The translations under genes and the position numbers were made by a program. A stretch of 64,000 nucleotides of DNA, taken from positions 97,331,815 through 97,395,814 of the forward strand of contig CM060176.1 of the NCBI GenBank assembly GCA_030549775.1. The letters run 5' to 3'. Below, piece by piece: positions 1 through 11,478 of the stretch. Each line of letters opens with the position of its first letter. The first letter of the stretch is position 1. The notes below the pieces were generated by a model that saw nothing but the letters and a program-made list of their open reading frames with translations, was not told the DNA's origin and searched no databases. Origin of the DNA: Tamarix chinensis (Eukaryota > Streptophyta > Magnoliopsida > Caryophyllales > Tamaricaceae).

Positions 1-365
1 CCTGTCATTCAAAACTCTAACCTTTCCATACAAACGAAATGTAACCTTTATCCTTTTATTCGAATAAAATCCTAACCCTAACCCTAAACCACAACTTCAA
101 CCTTCCTCTAAACCCTAACCTTTGATGCTTAAAATCATCAATACATCATTTTTGAATGCATATAACAATTACCACAAACCATACAAATCATCACCATTAG
201 TAATCCATCACCTTCGAACTATATCTATTTTGTTTGAATCATCACCACCCTCTTTTCCTCCTATTCGAATGTGATCAACCCTAATCCACCATCACTAAGC
301 CATATCTTATTTATTATCATCACAATTGAACTCATCAATTTGTGAAATCCACCCTCCCACACATC
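1..365. other. AT-rich flank with CCCTAA-type repeats
   Basis: No gene is visible. The stretch is C/A-rich on this strand, with short CCTAACCCTAACCCTAAACC-like runs near 71-90 and 111-120. Similar wording (for example 'caaccctaatc') recurs just beyond the right end of the Athila-like element at 8690-8945. This suggests that element inserted into, or recombined within, this kind of DNA. Confidence 0.6.
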
Positions 366-774
366 AAAGTATTAATGTGTCTGTTATTATTTGATTTCAT
401 TCTAGAGATAAATAAGGCTTAGTAGACCATAGGGCACAGTTTTTTGAGAATGCATTGCCCTTTACATCCCCGTTGGAAATTTTGATTGATTTAATGTGAT
501 TTGGAAATTTGTAGGGTATCAATTTCATTATAGAGTTGGGGTTATCGAAAGAAACCTTGGCTAATTAATTTTTTTCAAACTAAGTTGGTGTGTCGAGTCT
601 TTGATCTTTGCCTTACTTGCTTAATCTATGTTAATTTTCATAGATGGTATTCTTCTCATCTTTCGATCTCTTAAACATAGATAGATCTAATCTCATTTCG
701 ATGCTCGCTCCCTAGTCCTTATGGGATCGACCTTAATTACTACTTCGATACTGTGAGCTTACGGTTAGGGTACA
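366..774 (+). repeat. Truncated 5' LTR of the Athila-like element
   Basis: Aligns by eye with 8275-8681 of the 3' LTR: shared blocks include 'tattaatgtgtc', 'tttacatcccc', 'ttttgattgatt', 'gggtatcaatttcatta', 'ttggtgtgtcgagtct' and the terminal 'gttagggtaca'. It ends at TACA, immediately before the primer-binding region. Only the last ~409 bp survive. Confidence 0.85.
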
Positions 775-782
775 TTAAGTTT

Positions 783-802
783 TTGGCGTTGTTGCCAAGG
801 AA
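783..802 (+). other. Athila-type primer-binding region
   Basis: A few bases after the 5' LTR lies TTGGCGTTGTTGCCAAGGA. It resembles the TGGCGCCGTTGCCGGGGA sequence usual at this position in Athila retrotransposons, where a tRNA 3' end primes reverse transcription. The C-to-T and G-to-A changes fit methylated-CpG decay. Confidence 0.7.
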
Positions 803-837
803 TGGCAACAAGTGACATTAGAACGCTTTAGAACTTT

Positions 838-2713
838 TTGTGGTTATGGCATTTTAATTTTGTTTTTCTTTTCTTATTTATATTTCTTATTATTACTAAG
901 TTTTATTTATTATTTTATCTAAATTTGAGTCTTAGTGTTTTCTTTGTCATTTACCCTTTTACGCAAGGGCTTCAACAAGCGGTATATAACGAGGACAACC
1001 TTGAGTATCACTCACTATTGATGAGCTTAGAAGGCTCGCAAGGACTTAGGCAAATGCAAACCACAAACAAGCTCCTATGGGCGATTAAAATTAGCTTCTT
1101 AGAGACTTTGTTGCTCCAAATGCTCATGGCACACAATTCTGCATCACAAGGACCAATTTTGAAGCCAACAACTTTGAGCTCAAACCTTCACTTCTCTCGA
1201 TGGTTCAGAAAATTCAATTTGGAGGAGGTGCTATTGAGGATCTAAATCTCCAGCTCTCCATCTTTTTAGAGTACTGTGATACTCTGAACCTTAACGGAGT
1301 AACTAGCGATGCTATTCGACTATGAATATTCCCATTCTTGTTAAGGGATATAGGTAGAGCTTGGCTACATTCATTACCGACAGGATCCATTACTACCTGG
1401 TATTAGTTGTCCAGGGAATTCCTTATGAAATACTTTCCGTCGAGTAAGATAACACACGTGAGGAACCAAATCACTACCTTTATTGAGAAGGATGGATAGT
1501 CACCCTATATGGATAATCACCCTATGAGGCTTGGGAGCGCTTTGAGGAAATTACCTCATCATGGACTCAAAAAGTGGCTAATTGTTCACACCTTCTACAA
1601 TGGGCTCACTTATAATACTCGTATGACAGTTGATGCTGCTACAGGAAGGGCTTTGATGAACAAGACTATAGATGAGGCATAAACTCTTATTGAGAGCATG
1701 GTATAAAATCACTACCAATGGCGACACGAGCGTGGTCTAACTCTAAAAGGAGGAAGATATGAGATAGATGCTTTAAACCTCATATCTTCTATAGTTGATG
1801 CTTTATTTAAGAAAGATGAAATTTTGAGTGTGAATTTTGTGGCATCTTCTTCTATTGCATGTGAGATATGTGGTTATGTGAGTCATTTTGGTGTTGATTG
1901 TTAATCATGGAACCCTCCATCCATTGATAATTCTAGTAGTAAACAAGTTAATTATTTTCACAACTACAATCAAGAGGGAGATCCATTCTCCAACATTTAC
2001 AATCCGAGATGTAGGAATCACCCTAATTTATCCTATATGAACCCACTATTAAACTTTATGCCTCAATTTAATTTTATTCCTCCTGGTTTTTGTCTCCCAT
2101 AACCTAATTCTTTCTCTCGAAAATATAACTTGGAAAATGTTCTTGAAAATTTAATGATGACACAAATAAAGATAAATAAGGCCTTAGGCCAACAACAACA
2201 ATCCATGAGTGAGAAGTGAAGCAATTGATTTTCAAGGTAGATTCTTAGACACACATAACAAAATGCTAGAGACCCAAATCACTCAATTGGCACAAAACAT
2301 TGGATCTTCTTCTAGCCCTTCGAGTATGCTTATGGGGAAACTCTAGGATAACCCCAGGGATCATGTGGATGCTACTTTTCTAAGAATTGGAAGACAATAT
2401 GAAAGGCCTAAAATGAAAGTCACCGATAAGTTAGAGGATCAACATAAAAAAGAATGAAAATGCGGTAGATCGAGATAATGAGAAGATCAATGAGAAAGAA
2501 GAAAATTTTGAGAAATATGTGTCTTCCTCTCCTTATAAGCCTCCCCTACCCTTTCCCCAATGGTTATCTAAGGCTAATTTAGAAAAGCAATTTGGGAATT
2601 CCTTAGAAATTTTGAAAAAGTTGTATATTGACATCCCATTTATGGAGGATATCTATCAAATTCCTTCTTATGCTATGTTCTTGAAAGAAATCTTTTCTAA
2701 CAATTTTTTTTGA
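838..2713 (+). pseudogene. Athila-like gag pseudogene with zinc knuckle
   Basis: Gag would form the nucleocapsid-like particle that packages the element RNA. Past the open stretch that ends at 1245, frame-matched wording continues: DLNLQLSIFLEYCDTLNLNG, then TSDAIRL, RAWLHSLPTGSITTW, RNQITTFIEK, HTFYNGLTYNTRMTVDAATG and MNKTIDEA. These are typical of the plant Athila gag capsid region (retrotrans_gag). A CCHC zinc knuckle, CEICGYVSHFGVDC (C-x2-C-x4-H-x4-C), is encoded at 1860-1901. The last part is readable at 2519-2713. In-frame stops interrupt it many times (for example after SDAIRL), so it is non-functional. The true start codon cannot be fixed. Confidence 0.8.
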
Positions 2714-2726
2714 AGTATATGAGCCT

Positions 2727-3374
2727 ATGGACCTTAATAAGGAGTTTAGTGCAATAATTCAAAATAATTTACCTCCTAAACTTAAGGACCCAAGGTCATT
2801 TTCAATTCCATGTGTTACTGGTGATGTTTCTATTAACCATGCTTTGTGTGATTTGGGCGCAAGTGTAAGCTTGATGCTGATGTCTATTTGCAAGAAATTT
2901 TGCATAGGTGATTTGAAGCATACCACAATATTGTTCCAATTGGCAAATCGATCGGTTAAATATCTAGTACTTGTACTAGAAGATGTGCCTATTTAGGTTG
3001 GTAAGTTCTTCATACCATTTAATTTTGTTATAATGGAGATAGAGGAAGATTCTAATATTCCTATCATATTAGGAATGCCTTTCCTTGCCACTATAGGTTC
3101 CATAATCAATGTAATACATGGAAGAATCTCCCTAAATATGGGGGGGGGGGAGGTAGAGTTTGATTTATGTAAAGCTATGAAGCTTCCTCTAACTAATAAA
3201 GTTTGTCATAGGGTTGATGAGGTTGACGACTTTACACATGATCAACTAGAAAAATACCCTTCGAGCAATCCTCTTGAGAAATTTTTAAAGGGTAATGGCT
3301 TAGTGAATGATGAAGACCCTGAAGTAGCTAGTTATGCTCGATTTTTAGATTCATTACCGGCCACTTCACCTTGA
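2727..3374 (+). pseudogene. Athila-like aspartic protease (retropepsin) pseudogene
   Basis: The protease would cut the Gag-Pol polyprotein. The active-site triplet lies in CDLGASVSLM, with the Asp codon at 2850-2852, followed by LANRSVKYLVLVLEDVPI. A stop (TAG) then breaks the frame at about 2994. The flap and C-terminal part resume in the next segment: NIPIILGMPFLATIGSII, then GRISLNMGGGEVEFDLCKAMK. The order and wording match Athila proteases. A G-run at 3140-3148 is a likely slippage site within this region. Confidence 0.8.
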
Positions 3375-3547
3375 AGTGTGAAAGTTGAAAGCTTGGAATT
3401 AGACTAAAAAGCTCTACTCGTAAAGAAGAGACACCAAAGATAGAATTAAAACCACTTCCTTCCTCTCTATTGTAATAATTTATTGGCCCTAACTCCACTT
3501 ATATGGTGATTTTCAATGTATCCCTAAATGAAATTTAAATTGATAAG

Positions 3548-4342
3548 TTGCTTAGAACACTTAGGATGCATCATAAGTTCATAGGATACACTATGGATGA
3601 CATTAAAGGAATCAACCCACCAATTTGCATGCATAGAATTCACATGGAAGATAATCATAAGCCCTCTATAGAGCACCAACATAAGTTAAATCCTAACATG
3701 AAGGAAGTTGTTAAAAAGGAAATACTTAAGTTGCTAGATGCTGAGGTAATCTATCCTATTTCAGATAGTAAGTGGGTTAGCCCCATCTATGTGGTTCCTA
3801 ATAAAGAGGGTGTGACTATGATTAACAATGAAAATAATGAGCTCATCCCTACTAGGATGGTCACAGGTTGGAGAATGTGCATCAATTATAGAAAATTAAA
3901 TAAGAAAACCAGAAAAGATCATTTCCCCTTCCCTTTATAGAACAAATGTTGGAAAGGTTGTCTAGGTATTCTTAATTTTGTTATTTGGATGGTTTTTCGT
4001 GATTATCTTAATGACCAAGAGAAGACCACCTTTACTTGTCCCTATGGGACTTTTGCTTATAGGTGTATGCCCTTTGGTATTTATAATGCCCTGACCACCT
4101 TCCAATGTTGCATGATGTCATTTTTTTCTGATTTCATTGATGAAATTATGAATGTGTTTATGGATAACTTCTTCATATATGACACTACTTTTGACAATTG
4201 CTTGAGTCGAGTTTTGGAGCGTTACGAAGAAGTTAATTTAGTCTTAAATTGGGAGAAATGTAATTTCATGGTAAGGGATGGCATGACCCTCGGGCATAAA
4301 GTGTCCAAGAATTTAATTGAGGTTGATAGAGCAAAAGTGTAG
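3548..4342 (+). pseudogene. Athila-like reverse transcriptase pseudogene
   Basis: RT copies the element RNA into DNA. Visible blocks are KKEILKLLDAEVIYPISDSKWVSPIYVVPNK, then GWRMCINYRKLNKKTRKDHFP, an aspartate box remnant YLDGFS just after 3980, TFTCPYGTFAYRCMPFGIYNA, and the catalytic block near 4157-4168. That last block reads FMDN where active plant elements have FMDD or YMDD, so the second catalytic aspartate is Asn. Stops or frameshifts around 3940-3990 split the gene. It is a relic. Confidence 0.85.
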
Positions 4343-4566
4343 GTGATAGAGAAGTTTCCCCACCCACTTCAGTCAAAGGAGTGCGGAGCTTCCTAGGACA
4401 CACTAGTTTTTTATTGGCACTTCATCAAGGATTTTTCAAAAACTATAAAACCTTGAACCCAACTCCTTGGTCCATTGACTTTCACTAATGAATGTCTTAA
4501 TTCTTTTTGTAGGCTGAAGGAGGTGTTGATAACTCCACCTATTATGCAACCTTCACATTGGAGCCT

Positions 4567-4950
4567 TCCATTTAATTCATGATCGATGCAAGTGACTATA
4601 CAGTAGGTGCACTGTTAGATCAAAGGAAAAATAAGGCAGTTTGTGTAATCTACTATGCTATTCGTACCCTTGCTGAAGCCCAAGTCAACTACGCTACCAC
4701 CAAAAAGGAGCTGCTAGCAGTTGTATTGGCCTTTGGTAAGTTTCAGTCTTACCTAGTGAGTTCTAAAGTTATTATTTATACTGATCATTCTACCATCAAA
4801 TATCTCTTGATAAAGAAAGATGAAAAGCATAGGTTGATCTAATGGATAGTGCATCTACTAGAGTTTGATCTAGAGATAAAGGAAAAGAGGGGAACAAATA
4901 ATTTAGTGGAAGATCATTTGTCGAGAATGAAACAAGGGTCATATGATAAA
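4567..4950 (+). pseudogene. Athila-like RNase H pseudogene
   Basis: RNase H removes the RNA strand from the RNA-DNA hybrid. The segment reads [21 protein letters not shown], then [29 protein letters not shown] and [14 protein letters not shown], keeping the D (DASD), E (KKELLAVV) and D (YTDH) positions of the family. Past a stop at about 4840, wording continues (WIVHLLEFDLEIKEKRGTNN-LVEDHLSRM), joining RNase H to integrase as in other Ty3/gypsy pol genes. Confidence 0.85.
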
Positions 4951-4989
4951 TAAGAAAATAAGCCACCAATTGATGACTACTTTCCAGAT

Positions 4990-6270
4990 GACCAATTGTT
5001 AACCATTGAAAGATTGGATTCCTTATGTTATGCAGACCTTGTCAACTATATAGTGTGTGGGGTCTTACCTTTAAATTTGTGCTATCATCATAAAAAGTTC
5101 TTTGTGGATTTGAACCGTTTCTTTAGAAACAATGCATTGACAAGATATATCAAAAGTGTGTTCCCAAAGAAGAAGTTCCAAGCATTCTTCATCATTGTCA
5201 CTCATCTTCATATGGGGGTCATGTGAGCAATTCAAAGACAACTACTAAGGTTCTTCAATTGGGCTTTTATTGTCCCAATCTCTTTTGATATGCTAGGCAA
5301 TTTTTGATATCTTGTGATATTTGTCAAAGGATTGAGAACATTTCAAAGTCGAATGAGATGCCCTTAAACTCTATCCTTGAAGTTGAAGTTTTTGATGTGT
5401 GGGGAATTGACTTTATGGGACCATTTCCACCATAGTGTAACAACAAGTTTATCCTAATCTCAATGGATCATGTTTCTAAGTGAGTAGAACCCATAACATC
5501 CCCCACTAATGATGCTTGGGTAGTGTAAACATGTTTAAGAATGTCATTTTCCCACGATTTAGAGTTCCATGAATTGTGATTAGCGATGGAGGCTCATATT
5601 TCGTAGAGAATCAATTTAATGCTCTATTGATAGACTATGAGATCACTCATAGATTCACCAAGCCATACCATTCTCAAATAAGTGACCAATTAGAGGTTTC
5701 AAACTGAGAGATCAAGAACATATTAGAGAAAATAGTAAACCATGCGAGGAAGGAATTGTCTTTGAAACTCTCGGATTCCTTATGATCCTACTGAATAGCC
5801 TACAAGATACCTATAAGGATAACGCCATTCAAACTAGTTTATGGAAAATTGTGTCACCTCCTGGTTGAGCTAGAACACAAGGCATATTAGGCTATCAAAT
5901 GGCTCAAATTTGATATGAAGATTGCGGCGGAGAAGCAAAAACTTCAACTTCATAAGCTAGATGAGATAAGATTAGACTCTTATGATAATTCTCGTGTCTA
6001 CAAGGACCAAACGATGGCATGATAAGTTTAACCTTTGAAAAGAGTTTGAAAAGTGGGACTATGTTTTCCTAGTCAAGCTCAAGTCTCGATGGTCTGGGCC
6101 CTTCCAAGTTCGTGTGGTTTTTCCTAGTGGTGTGGTTGAGGTATGGAGTGTGAATTCTAGAGCTTTCAAGTAGAATGGGAAACGTTTGAAGCATTAACAT
6201 GTGGGCGAGAAAATCTAAAAGCCAGTCACAATCACCCTTTCTTAACCACCATGATAATGATGAAAGAGTC
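4990..6270 (+). pseudogene. Athila-like integrase pseudogene
   Basis: Integrase would insert the cDNA into the genome. The N-terminal zinc-binding (HHCC) region is degraded: a stretch ending at 5226, then [17 protein letters not shown]. The catalytic triad can be placed: Asp at 5409-5411 ([10 protein letters not shown]), Asp at 5585-5587 (VISDGGSYF) and Glu at 5693-5695 (QLEVSN). The second spacing is D-x35-E, as expected for retroviral-type integrases. Stops (for example after SK and after SN) inactivate it. The C-terminal end is unclear and fades by about 6270. Confidence 0.8.
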
Positions 6271-7389
6271 AAGCTAACGACTTTAAATAAGTGCTTCTTG
6301 GGAGGGAATCCAAGTTCTTAGTTTTTGATGTTTTAGTTAGAATTTTTATTTTTATTTTTATTTGATTTTTTCTATATATTCTACTCCATAGACTAATATG
6401 TGGTCTTATGCATGTAAGTGAACTACACTTTAAGCATAATGAATATATGAGCCAAGAAATTAGTGCAAAGTTTTATTTTTTATTTTTTGTAAAAAAAGCA
6501 GAAAAATGAAAGTAGAATAATGAAAGAATAAATAAATTAATAGGAATTTTTGGGTTTTGTTAAAGAGATTTAGGATGAAAGAAAAGGGTTTAATAAGGTA
6601 GTAGGGTCTTGTTTCGGTGTTATTACTCATACTTTATTGGTATTATAATCTGAGCTCAATTTCCCAAAAAAAATATCACCGTCCTAACCTTAATAAGACC
6701 TCTAGATTATTGTGTGTACTAAGTCTTTATAGTGGTAGAGAATTGAGAAGCAGTGTAAGCCTATAGGTGATCATGTCCATGAATGTGAGGACTTGAGTAA
6801 AACGTCGAAAGTGATTCACATAAATAAACACATGAAAGGAGGTTCTCTATAAATGAAGTGGGTTTGCCAGTTTGAAGCTTTGAGTCTTGAATGAGCTAGT
6901 TCACAGTTTTTTGCAACCCACTCAACATGTTCTTGTTAACATGTCTCCTTTTGCATGACTTGAGAATTCATTAATACAACTACATTTCTTTCCATATAAT
7001 GTAATCTGAAAGTGATTTGAATAATTCTTCTTTACATTTCAATGATTTTTGAGGTCTCGACAAGTTGACTTGTCTTTGGTGTGATATGAGTGCTAAACTA
7101 ATCTTTCATGAGAAAGAGATCCCTTTGCATGATTTTAACTTGAGAATTCACTAACGCAACTACATTTCTTTCCTTATCATGCAATTTGAAAGTGGTTTGA
7201 AGAACTGTGTTTTGTATTTCAATGAGTTTTGAGATCTCGATAAGTTGACTTGACTTAGTGTCATCTGAGTGCTAAACCAACATTTCCTGAGAAAGAGATC
7301 CCTTTGCACCTGTGACTTCTCTATTGTGGTTTGGCATGTGGGAGCTTCTTGAGGACAAACAACATTTTAGTCATGGGGGAGTTGGTGGG
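6271..7389 (+). other. Non-coding 3' region of the Athila-like element, with polypurine tract
   Basis: No env-like frame can be read. A 180-bp unit is duplicated in tandem at roughly 6951-7310: 'tgagaattca' recurs at 6961 and 7141, and 'gagaaagagatccctttgca' ends both copies. The element's polypurine tract, a GGGGGAGTTGGTGGG run, sits directly before the 3' LTR at about 7375-7389. Confidence 0.65.
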
Positions 7390-8681
7390 TGTGATATTAA
7401 CATACGAATTAGGTGTTTGTTGATATATATTTCATGGATTTCATTATGGTTTATGCATAGTCTAGGCCATTTGTTCATAATTATTGCTTTTGGCAATTTT
7501 TCTAGGTCTTCGGAGAAAAATTGAGGTTAAGAAAATCTAAATATGGCGATTGGAAGCTAGAAAAATGCATGGAAGAATAGAAGAGGGCAGGATAATCAAC
7601 ACGGGAAGGTCATGGTAAAGCCCACGACATAACAGAGAGCAAACACGTGGAATTCATGGTGTTGGCCGTGCCTATGCCTTGCAATAGTAAAAGAAATTGG
7701 AGATTTGGCATCGACACAGGGTGATTGTGTTGATCGACATCTCCGTGTCAATGTTTATCACAATATTTATCATTTTAATAGGCCTTATTTAAGGGAGATT
7801 AGTGGAGAGGGTTTTGGGGACGCTATTTCATTAACTATTAGTTGCCATTCAACCTCTCATCTCTCTATTCTTTTCCCCTTCCATAACTTTAATTTCCATT
7901 TAATCTTTAAGCTTTGAAGGTCTTCATTCAAGATTGTACACACTTCAACTATTGGAGATGTTTTATTTCCCTTTTATTTGTTAAAAATGAATGTTTTTGA
8001 TTTAATTGTGTTTTTCTACATGAGAATGAGTGGCTAACTTCTTTTTTTACTAAGATGGTAGAAGGCACCTCGATCCTAATGTGTTGATTACTTCACTGTT
8101 CCTTTTCTGCTTTAATCAATTGTGTTACATTTTTTTTTCATGTTTGTGATTGGAGTTCTAGTGAGATTTGAAAGAATGAATCAAAATTGGATCTAATAAT
8201 GTAACTAGTAATCTAATCTCGAGGTTGAGAGACATTGATTTAATAACTACAACTTAGGGGATAAATTATTTACAAGTATTAATGTGTCGGCTACTACTTT
8301 ATTTCATTCTATAGATAGATGAAGCTTGGTAGATGATAGGGCGTAGTTGCTTGAGAAATCATTATGTTTTACATCCCCATTGGCAATTTTGATTGATTAA
8401 ATATGATTTAGGAATCATTAGGGTATCAATTTCATTAGAGGGTTGGGGTTATCGAACGTAACCTTAGCTAATTAATTTGATTTGAACTAAGTTGGTGTGT
8501 CGAGTCTCTTATCTTTGCATTACTTTTTTAATCTACATTAATTTTCGTAGATATTATTCTTCTCATCTTTTAATCACTTAAATATAAATAGATCTAATAT
8601 TGTTCTGATGCTCATTTCCCAGTCCTTGTGAGATCGACCTTGATTACTACTCCGATACCCTGAGCTTGTGGTTAGGGTACA
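7390..8681 (+). repeat. 3' LTR of the Athila-like element
   Basis: Starts TGTGATATTAAC immediately after the polypurine tract and ends GGGTACA; length about 1292 bp. Its last ~407 bp match the truncated 5' LTR. A TATTTAAGG motif at 7786-7792 is a possible TATA-like promoter element. The small frame inside (7705-7917) is LTR sequence, not a gene. Confidence 0.8.
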
Positions 8682-10328
8682 TCACCAATCATCAACCCTA
8701 ATCGTCACTTTTATCATACATTCATCATCTTTAACTTCATCTTCAACCTATTCTTCTTCCTTAACTCTACCTATTATATTTCTAAACCTTTAATAATAAA
8801 TCTATTATTATCACACGTTCATCATCTCCAAATAATATTTGAAGGCTCTTCATCAAAAAATCATCATCCCAATCGTCCATAATCATTATCTTCATCCCAC
8901 AACCATACCTTAATCTAAAACCCTAACCCTAACCCTAACCTTAACCTACAAACCATATCACCCCAAACCCTAACCATTCAAACATTATCCTTGTTAATAT
9001 ATCATCACCAAATCATTAGCATCATATATAAACCTTAATCGACCCATATTACCACCCAAATCATATGTCCATAATCCTATACATATCATAATCAAATGTT
9101 CAAAATAATGTGATTTTATTTATAAATATAGAAGATTCAGAATGGACCATGGTTTAAAAAAATGAGGTATTAAATCATAGGGATGATTTATGGACAAAAA
9201 GATAGAGGAGAGAATTCAAAACTAGATTAGCGTGAGTTAGCTAAATTAAGGGTTATTATTTTATCCTAGTATTTAATCATTTATACTTTATTTGTTCTAA
9301 TTCAACCTTGCTTTTCTATTCTAAAATTATGGATGGTTTGTTTTTTTTTACCATAGATTGGAGATACATAGTATATGCAATATATCACTTTGTTTTTCCA
9401 TTCTACAATAAGGGATGTGGGGTAATTGATTAATTAACTAGTTTGTTTTTGAATTGGTAAATACAGAGGGTTAGGACTAAATTAGGAAAAATTGAGGATA
9501 ATTAAATAAGTTTGTTGTGTTTGGGGTGGGGGAGTGTTTAACCATTTGGAGACAAATGATGTAATTGTGTAAAGTGTAATAGCATGTCATGATCTGTGAA
9601 CTAATGCACTAATTAGACTTTTGGATAAGAATAAGATAGGTCAGGGTCAAAGAAGTGTTTTTAGAATGAAACTTTTGGACAACCAAATGTTTTACTTCTG
9701 CTAATGGTGTTGTAAAGGTTTTAAATATGCTATTACATAGTTTGGGATTATAGCTTTCAATATATGGCATTAAACTTGGTCAGGATCTATTATTAGAAAC
9801 AAATGTGATTAATAATTATATGATTACAAGTGATAAGTGGTTCTTCTCATTTTAGGTGTAGGATAACACTAAAAAAACCAAGGACCACACATGTTTTGTG
9901 GTCAGCTGAATAAGAGATGAGCCCATTCTGCAACCTTCTCCTATCTTATTCATCATTGAGAGCATATATGAAGGTAGAAAAAATGAAAAAAAAAACTGAA
10001 CGAAAAGATGAAATATGCGTAATTAAATGAGTTATGGTAAAATTGCTTACATTAATCTCATTTAGATTTAATTGTGCTTTAACTTTATATTTTTTATTCT
10101 TTTAGTATTTTGGCTCTAATGGTAAAATTCTTAAAATGATGTGTTTAAGGGCATCATGATGTGTTATTGGAACTAATTTTGTAAATGTTGGTAACTGTGA
10201 AAAGTATAGAAAGGTAAATTGTGTTTATGTTTCATTTCTAGTTACATTAAATAATTTCTAGTTTTATGACTTTTGATCTCTTATTTTAAGTCTTATTTCA
10301 TGTCATTTCATTGTAGCATGTACAATCT
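8682..10328. other. AT-rich spacer with short CCCTAA array; no gene seen
   Basis: The first ~400 bp are C/A-rich, with three consecutive CCCTAA units at 8921-8940 and further 'aaaccctaacc' at about 8964-8974. From about 9100 the DNA is plain AT-rich, with no recognisable gene or transposon. Confidence 0.5.
8921..8940. repeat. Short interstitial CCCTAA (TTAGGG-type) repeat
   Basis: Three perfect CCCTAA units plus a partial one. This is the TTAGGG variant, not the commoner plant TTTAGGG. It is far too short to be a telomere. Confidence 0.7.
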
Positions 10329-10708
10329 TGTAATGTCCTATTCTTAATTAACCCTAATTATAAACTTCATATTTTATGTGTATTTATTTATAGAAATTAT
10401 TATAGGATTTTTTATGTTAAATTTATTTTTAATATATGTAATAATATTAGGTAGTTACTTATTAGATTAATGGAATTAAAATTTATTTATAAAGTGAAAT
10501 TTCAGACCAATGATCAACCATTTCAAACCTTTAGTTGACTAGATAGACCTCTAGATCCAGTGTATTGGCTAGTGGTTCGATGGTGATTGAGTTGAGTTTG
10601 GTTGTCTGTTGGGCCACTCTGTTTTATTCTATTTTGTATTATTTTTTATTTTTTTGGATCTAATTTTATTTCTTTATCTAACATTTTTATAAATTTGGAT
10701 TCCTAAAT

Positions 10709-11014
10709 TATAATACCCTAAATTGATAGAACCATATGGGAGATACCTTAGAACACTTTTCGATTAACCGGCTCGGCCAACAAATCAATATGAGTCCTTT
10801 GAGCACACTTTTTTCCCACTCACGTGCTTCTTGAGAAATTTTTAGAAAATTTCCAAAACATTTCAGGAGGGTCACCCATCCTAAAAATTACTCCACAACC
10901 AGCACGCTTAATTGTGGAGTTATTAGGATAGAATCACCAAAAGGGTGGTATACCATGTGGATATAAGTAGCTAGATCCATCCTTATAACACTTCGCTTGA
11001 TATGTGGTATTAAA
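10709..11014 (-). mobile_element. Cassandra solo LTR with perfect TSD
   Basis: A 306-bp LTR in antisense orientation. It contains the reverse complement of a 5S rRNA-like promoter segment ('gggtcacccatcc', 'cacgcttaattgtggagtt'), diagnostic of Cassandra TRIM elements. It is flanked by the perfect pentamer duplication TAAAT (10704-10708 and 11015-11019). With no second LTR or interior, it is a solo LTR formed by LTR-LTR recombination inside the surrounding long LTR. Confidence 0.9.
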
Positions 11015-11470
11015 TAAATTTATTATAAACCTTTTCCATAAATTTTGGTGATTTTAGGGATTTGTTTTTGTTATATTCATATTTTTACTTTGTTTATTGA
11101 TCTTTATTGGATTAAAAATAATCTAAAAAATGAGAAAGATAATTTTAATACCATTAACAATTTACTTTGACTTCATTTGATCATATTATGACTTATTTCA
11201 TGATCTTTGTACCCTTTGAGCCTATTATTGACTTTATTCATTTGCTACCTATGTTAGTTTGTGTACTTTTTGTCTTGTTTGCACTCCAACCTATTTTCTT
11301 TCTCTTCCCCACACCTTACCTCTACCAAAAGACCTCCCCTACCCCTTTCTAGGGATTTCACCCTTCGCCCTCCCTTTGTCTTGATTTCTTGGTTTTCATG
11401 ACCCCAATCAACCGCTTTACACTACCATATTTACACTCTACCCTCTATTTGATGGCTTTCATTCAAGTGT

Positions 11471-11478
11471 TATATAAG
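11471..11478 (+). promoter_or_regulatory. TATA box of a long LTR
   Basis: TATATAAG lies in the LTR just ahead of a C/T-rich leader, the same arrangement as at 36492 and 50391 in other copies. Inferred to be the LTR's RNA polymerase II promoter; no transcript data can be seen. Confidence 0.45.

Larger units (their letters stand above)
366..8681 (+). mobile_element. Decayed Athila-clade Ty3/gypsy LTR retrotransposon
   Basis: An old full-order retrotransposon: partial 5' LTR (366-774), primer-binding region, gag, protease, RT, RNase H, integrase, a non-coding 3' region, polypurine tract and 3' LTR (7390-8681). The Athila assignment rests on the gag and protease wording (DLGAS retropepsin), the RNase H block [11 protein letters not shown]...TKKELLAVV...YTDH, and a TGGCGTTGTTGCCAAGGA-like sequence just after the 5' LTR; Athila elements typically have TGGCGCCGTTGCCGGGGA there. 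Every gene has in-frame stops, so it cannot move by itself. No env-like reading frame is visible after pol. About 880 bp are missing from the start of the 5' LTR compared with the 3' LTR. Confidence 0.9.

Noticed and set aside
7312..7917. Two 70-codon frames near the end of the Athila element
   Set aside because: They span the polypurine tract and LTR. No env-like features; not genes.
8921..8940. True telomere or subtelomere boundary
   Set aside because: Only about three repeat units, with unrelated sequence and transposons on both sides; at most an interstitial relic.
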